NCBI RefSeq assembly: GCF_000970085.1 | Contig: NZ_CP009506.1 | Location: 3,658,001-3,722,000, forward strand | Reading direction: 5' to 3' | DNA from: Methanosarcina siciliae T4/M | Lineage (GTDB): Archaea; Halobacteriota; Methanosarcinia; Methanosarcinales; Methanosarcinaceae | DNA length: 64,000 nt | Part shown: piece after piece, positions 59,920-64,000 of the stretch | Position numbering within the stretch: the stretch's first letter is position 1 | Layout: the number at the start of each line of letters is the position of its first letter | Notes under the pieces: model-generated | Databases searched by the model: none | The model's input: the letters and a program-made list of their open reading frames with translations, nothing else | Told to the model about the DNA's origin: nothing | Made by a program: the position numbers and the translations under genes

Positions 59920-61449
59920 ATGGCTGGAATTGCTAACGAAAGTATAGTGTTTTTTGGAAATTTAAGCGAGCTTTATCAACTGGCGAAAGAAGGGAAAATC
60001 GATACGAAATTACAGGGCAGCCATACCCGACCCTGTAAATTCTGGACCGCAATGAAAATACTGAGTGGGATTAAAAATGCTGTCGTGATTGCTCACGGCC
60101 CCAGCGGCTGCGCATTCGGAGTAAAACAGACCTATAAGTTAACAAATTGCAGAAACAGCGGTTCGCCGTATGAATCCGTCATTACCACAAATATTAACGA
60201 AAAAGCCGTTGTGTACGGAGGTGAACGGGAACTTAAGGGCTCCATACTGGAGGTCGATAGCAAGTATAAACCGGACATCATTTTTGTAGCGACAAGCTGC
60301 GCTACCGGAATAATCGGAGACTACGTGGATGCGATAGTGAATAGAGTCCGGCCCAAAATTAACGCCAAAATCATGGCCGTTCACTGTGAAGGCTTTGCCG
60401 GAGAGTACAGGAGCGGGTTCGACCTCGTTTTCAGGCAGATCGTTCAGCTTATGGATAAACCTGATTCGGAGAGCAGAGCAGCTCTTGCCAGTTCGGTCAA
60501 TATCGTCGGGGGGAAAATGGGTCCCGAGAGGACGGAAATTGATACCGATGTTAAAGAATTACGGCGCTTAATTGAAGGCATGGGTGCAAACGTAAATGCA
60601 ATTATTGCAGGCAACTGCTCGCTGGAGGAGATACGGCGGGCTCCCGGCGTGGCCGTAAACTGTACTTTATGCCTGGATCTCGGGTATGCGATAGGGAGAG
60701 AAATGCTTGATCAATTTGACACCCCTCTGAATTCGACGATTCTTCCTTATGGTATCAGTGCAACGGAAAGATGGCTGAGTGAAGCGGCTAAGTATTTACA
60801 CATGGAAGCCGAGGCTGAAACCCTGATCAAAAGAGAATATGAAGCAATACGTGTCGAGTTTGAAGAGGCAAAAAAACATCTTGCCGGCAAGCTGGCAATT
60901 GTTGAAGGGCATGACGCGATAAAGGCTCTGTCAATTGCCCATATGCTCGAACGTGATTTCGATATGCGTGTGGTCATATACAATTTCCACCCCTGGAGCA
61001 CGGAAGCAAGGGAAACAAGTATTGATTACCTTCTTGAGACCGGACTTGACCCTGAAATACTGATAACAAAGGGTACGCTTGCTTTTGGAAAATATGAGGC
61101 AATGCTTCAAACTGAAAATGAACTGCTTGAATATCTGGGAGACATGAGTCCGGAAAGAACCGTATACTTCGGGTCATCAATGAGTTTCCCGAATATTCCG
61201 GTAGTCGACTTAAACGCCATATTGAACCGTCCGAGATTCGGTTACATGGGGGCTTTAAAGGTGGCAAAATGTATCTGCACCGCTCTTGAATATTCCTTCA
61301 GACCGCGCAGCTGGGTAATGAAGAAAATGGTGTTCCCTGAAAATTCCGGTCTGTGTTCGGCTCAGTCGCTTACCCCCAAGCTGGCTCAGGAATTGCCGGA
61401 TTGCACAATCTATGCAGGGAAGGGGAGGGGCAAATGTATGATGAGCTAA
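59920..61449 (+). CDS. vnfE: FeV-cofactor assembly scaffold, NifE-type
   Basis: 509 residues from ATG 59920 (MAGIANESIVFFGNLSEL), 5 bases after GAGGAG. An in-frame start at 59821 would add a hydrophobic 33 residues without a ribosome site and is rejected. Cys ligands resemble those of NifE: RPCKFWTAMK near 37, GPSGCAFGVK near 64, and ATSCATGIIG near 124. The rest is the three-domain NifD-like fold. NifEN-type scaffolds receive NifB-co and complete the cofactor. No nifB is in this window, so NifB must come from elsewhere. Confidence 0.9.
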   Translation: MAGIANESIVFFGNLSELYQLAKEGKIDTKLQGSHTRPCKFWTAMKILSGIKNAVVIAHGPSGCAFGVKQTYKLTNCRNSGSPYESVITTNINEKAVVYGGERELKGSILEVDSKYKPDIIFVATSCATGIIGDYVDAIVNRVRPKINAKIMAVHCEGFAGEYRSGFDLVFRQIVQLMDKPDSESRAALASSVNIVGGKMGPERTEIDTDVKELRRLIEGMGANVNAIIAGNCSLEEIRRAPGVAVNCTLCLDLGYAIGREMLDQFDTPLNSTILPYGISATERWLSEAAKYLHMEAEAETLIKREYEAIRVEFEEAKKHLAGKLAIVEGHDAIKALSIAHMLERDFDMRVVIYNFHPWSTEARETSIDYLLETGLDPEILITKGTLAFGKYEAMLQTENELLEYLGDMSPERTVYFGSSMSFPNIPVVDLNAILNRPRFGYMGALKVAKCICTALEYSFRPRSWVMKKMVFPENSGLCSAQSLTPKLAQELPDCTIYAGKGRGKCMMS

Positions 61450-62774
61450 AATTCGAGAATTGCAACCATAGCAAGGACCCGATGGTCGGATGCGCTCTTG
61501 AAGGTGCTGCCGGCATACTGGCCGGTATGAAGGATATCAGCATTGTCATACATTCTCCTCAAGGTTGTTCTTCAACGGTTGCAGTGGCTTACGATACCCA
61601 CGAAATTGACTTTACAAAGCGAAAGGTCGCATGTACCCGGCTTTTTGAAACGGATATAGTTATGGGCGCTTCGGATAAGCTGAAGGAATTGATCAGGGAA
61701 GTTGATTCGAAATTTAAAACCCGGGCTATTTTCGTAATTGGCACATGTGCAGCTGATATTATCGGTGAGGATCTTGAGGGCTTATGCAGGAATCTCCAGC
61801 CGCAGATCAATGCGAAGCTTGTCCCCCTGATGGCAGGGGGGTTTCGAGGGGACAGCTATGCCGGTATTGACCTGGGACTGAACGCATTATTCCCGTTCAT
61901 TAAAAAACAGAAGGAAAAAATTCCAAACACTGTGAACTTGATAGTCCCTCAGGCAAACCTGAATCCTACCTGGTGGGCGGATTTGAAATGGGTACGTGAG
62001 GTCCTTGACAAAGTCGGAATTAAAGTCCAGGCTGTGCTTCCTCATGAGACTTCACTGGAGGAACTGGAGAATGCGGGAATGGCATCGGCAAATATACTTC
62101 TCAGTCATGATGCAGGGTATAAATTCGGATTAAAAATGCAGGAAGTTCATGATATACCACTTATATTATCTGACATTCCACTCCCCGTCGGGCTGAAAAA
62201 TACGGCAATATGGCTTCGTGCGGTGGGAAAGTATTTCGGTGTTGAAGAACAGGTCGAGACGATAATCAGAGATGGAGAATATATGACTATCGATGCGCTG
62301 AGACGCAGGGGACTGATGATGATTCAAAGGTACCGAAACTGCAGAGTAGCCGTTTCAGCCGATGCAACCCTGGGAATAGGTTTGATCAGGATGCTGTTCG
62401 AAGAGCTGGAAATGATCCCGGAACTGTTGCTTTTCAGGTCTTCTATGCCTGACTCCCAGTTGTTGCTGGAAAATGAACTTAAAGATATGGGGATTTCTCC
62501 CAGGGTTGTTTTTTCCGCAGATGGGTACCAGGTAAAACAATCTTTAATGGACAGCAACGTTGATGCCGTATTTGGTTCTTCCTGGGAATATTACATGGCT
62601 GAAGAACTGGGAATAAAGTTTGCATTTGACGTTTTTAACCCTACAAACAGAGTAAATTATCTGAATAAGGCCTATTTCGGATACGAAGGTATGCTGAACT
62701 TTTTAGAAAATGTTGCGAACGATTGGGAAAGAGCGCTGCGTTCAAAGCAGATTAACTGGGAAGAATATTTGTAA
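61434..62774 (+). CDS. vnfN: FeV-cofactor assembly scaffold, NifN-type
   Basis: 446 residues from ATG 61434 (MYDELKFENCNHSKDPMVGC), which has GGGGAGGGG just upstream and lies inside the end of vnfE. An earlier in-frame start at 61353 is rejected. Conserved Cys: CNHSKDPMVGCALEGA near 10-20, SPQGCSSTVAVAY near 45, and GTCAADIIGEDL near 103. It partners VnfE in an alpha2beta2 scaffold. Overlap of 16 bases with vnfE indicates coupled translation. Confidence 0.9.
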   Translation: MYDELKFENCNHSKDPMVGCALEGAAGILAGMKDISIVIHSPQGCSSTVAVAYDTHEIDFTKRKVACTRLFETDIVMGASDKLKELIREVDSKFKTRAIFVIGTCAADIIGEDLEGLCRNLQPQINAKLVPLMAGGFRGDSYAGIDLGLNALFPFIKKQKEKIPNTVNLIVPQANLNPTWWADLKWVREVLDKVGIKVQAVLPHETSLEELENAGMASANILLSHDAGYKFGLKMQEVHDIPLILSDIPLPVGLKNTAIWLRAVGKYFGVEEQVETIIRDGEYMTIDALRRRGLMMIQRYRNCRVAVSADATLGIGLIRMLFEELEMIPELLLFRSSMPDSQLLLENELKDMGISPRVVFSADGYQVKQSLMDSNVDAVFGSSWEYYMAEELGIKFAFDVFNPTNRVNYLNKAYFGYEGMLNFLENVANDWERALRSKQINWEEYL

Positions 62775-62795
62775 CTAAGAGGAATTGAGGTGATA

Positions 62796-63080
62796 ATGGT
62801 GGATTGGGCATGCACAGCCCTAAAAAAGAGTGTACGGATGCATGGAACCTTACTGGCAAATACCACAGGTTTTACGGAGGAAGATGCGGGGTTATTGAAC
62901 AAAGAGGATGTACTCACCGAAGGTTATTCAGGGGAACTTGCAGACAATACGTTTGTGCAGGATAAGCAAAAAAAGCTTCAAGAATACGGGATTGATTGCG
63001 TTGAATATTGTTATACTATAGAGTGTGGATTAAAGTATTTGCAGATGGTGGGGAAGCAGAGAAACAGGTATAAAATCTAA
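62796..63080 (+). CDS. Unknown small protein at the end of the vnf operon
   Basis: 94 residues from ATG 62796 (or 96 from GTG 62790), after GAGGTG, 21 bases behind vnfN, so surely in the same transcript. The sequence MVDWACTALKKSVRMHGTLL, ANTTGFTEEDAGLLNKEDVL, GYSGELADNTFVQDKQKKLQ, and DCVEYCYTIECGLKYL is mostly helical, with four cysteines (two as CVEYC). I do not recognise a family. The position suggests a part in vanadium cofactor insertion or electron transfer, but that is only context. Confidence 0.75.
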   Translation: MVDWACTALKKSVRMHGTLLANTTGFTEEDAGLLNKEDVLTEGYSGELADNTFVQDKQKKLQEYGIDCVEYCYTIECGLKYLQMVGKQRNRYKI

Positions 63081-63303
63081 CCGAGTTATACGGCAAACCG
63101 AATTATACGGCATTATTTCCGAATGCCGATAGTTTTTCTCGATTCCGGAATTTAATAAACCGTCAACCATTATTTTCCTTTTGATGCAAAATTTTTTGGA
63201 AGCATTTTACTTCTGATAGCCGGGGATATAGCCGTAAGCATCTTTACAATGGATATTTCCTGGAAATTAGTGCTGAATCCTAAGAATAAAATGAGGTATC
63301 TGA
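63081..63303. other. Spacer after the vnf operon
   Basis: Contains two direct copies of CCGARTTATACGGCA near 63083-63112. Motifs A and B were not found here, so the next gene may not belong to the same regulon or may be read through. Confidence 0.5.
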
Positions 63304-64000
63304 ATGAACAAAAAAATAATAACTGTTCTCTTCATCGCAATCTTATCGGTATTATTTTTCACTGGCTGTATAGAAGAAAAAATCAGCTTGCAGGGGCATG
63401 GTAGCACAAAAGGCATATCCGCTTCAAACGATGAAAACGCAGGGAATAGGACTGTTACTGATTCGTTAGGTCGCCAAGTTCAGGTTCCATTAAAGGTAGA
63501 AAGGGTTGCGGATACCTGGATGGGGCATAATGAAGTGCTGGCTATGCTTGGAGCTGATGACAGGCTTGTTGCTACAATGTTCAGTCCCCAAAAAAGGCCG
63601 TGGATGTATAAGGTTTGTCCGACCTTCAACGATGCTGTGACACTGAGCCCGACGTATGATATCGAAGATTTGATTGCTACCAAACCCGATGTTGTTTTCA
63701 TGTCGAAATCCGATAAGAATCTCGAAAAGGTATCCAATCTTGGAATTCCTGTAGTACAGGTAAGTTTTACAGATTTCGATTCTATGAAAAAATGCATTTC
63801 AGATACTGCGAATGTATTGGGGGACGAAGAAGCCATGGAACGCGCACAGCAATATAATACATACCTGGATAGTAAACTGGAATCGGTAAGAAATACTTCA
63901 TCCCAGATACCTGATGAAAATAGGCCTAAAGTTCTTCATGTGGTTTCACTCTCACCTTTGTGTGTAGATGGCGGAGGAAATATTATAAGCGATTGGATTG
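63304..64000 (+). CDS. Metal-complex ABC transporter binding lipoprotein, truncated by the window end
   Basis: At least 232 residues from ATG 63304; open to the last base. The signal MNKKIITVLFIAILSVLFF ends in lipobox FTGC (Cys 22). The mature part is a class III binding protein: TVTDSLGRQVQVPLKVERVADTWMGHNEVLAMLGADDRLVAT, YDIEDLIATKPDVVFMS, and LGIPVVQVSFTDFDSM. It resembles the two lipoproteins of the importer at 38-42 kb in fold and is the third such gene in the island. Transport genes may follow outside the window. Confidence 0.85.
   Translation, partial: MNKKIITVLFIAILSVLFFTGCIEEKISLQGHGSTKGISASNDENAGNRTVTDSLGRQVQVPLKVERVADTWMGHNEVLAMLGADDRLVATMFSPQKRPWMYKVCPTFNDAVTLSPTYDIEDLIATKPDVVFMSKSDKNLEKVSNLGIPVVQVSFTDFDSMKKCISDTANVLGDEEAMERAQQYNTYLDSKLESVRNTSSQIPDENRPKVLHVVSLSPLCVDGGGNIISDWI

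Overview
The window looks like a Methanosarcina chromosome, most likely M. acetivorans or a close relative. The grounds are archaeal TATA-type promoters, an AglB/STT3 oligosaccharyltransferase, archaeal surface-protein architecture, and side-by-side iron-only (anf) and vanadium (vnf) nitrogenase clusters that carry archaeal nifI1/nifI2 switch genes. This assignment is from recognition, not from a search.

Region 1 (1-25.8 kb) is a surface-glycan locus. It holds AglB (cut by the window edge), polyprenyl-phosphate glycosyltransferases, several GT2 and GT4 enzymes, a CapK/PaaK-like adenylate-forming protein, and a flippase-like membrane protein. A long leftward operon runs rmlC-rmlB-rmlD-rmlA-wzm-wzt, then a methyltransferase/double-GT2 giant and a WsaF-like transferase. 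This is the layout of an ABC-exported, rhamnose-containing polysaccharide. The locus is decaying: rmlC has a stop codon plus a frameshift, and a nucleotide-sugar epimerase has several frameshifts.

Region 2 (26-37.7 kb) holds ordinary metabolic and envelope genes: WrbA, a 51-residue zinc-ribbon protein missed by long-ORF calling, a GH15 glucoamylase, a GNAT acetyltransferase, an M20 hydrolase, a nucleotidyltransferase, a condensation-fold protein, a PKD-domain surface protein and a DUF4139 protein.

Region 3 (37.9-64 kb) is an alternative-nitrogenase island. It comprises a FecBCD/BtuFCD/MolBCA-type metal importer, a truncated nifH/flavoprotein pseudogene, a radical SAM protein fused to a binding-protein-like domain, anfH with a flavin-binding protein, the leftward anf operon (nifI1-nifI2-anfD-anfG-anfK), and the rightward vnf operon (vnfH-nifI1-nifI2-vnfD-vnfG-vnfK-vnfE-vnfN-unknown). 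A second metal-binding lipoprotein runs off the window end. Position-specific residues separate the two enzymes: TGGPRL in VnfD against PGGSKL in AnfD.

The main new observation is regulatory. Four promoters (importer, anfH, anf operon, vnf operon) share a 23-bp inverted repeat, AGGAAA-N11-TTTCCT, just downstream of the TATA box and always in the same orientation. They also share a 22-bp palindrome, GTTATGT-N8-ACATAAC, that recurs about nine times only in this island and has the geometry I recall for bacterial ModE operators. Three of the four promoters are followed by short leader ORFs; the one before vnfH has an in-frame UAG, which is a pyrrolysine codon in this genus. anfH and vnfH are almost identical in DNA and show signs of gene conversion.
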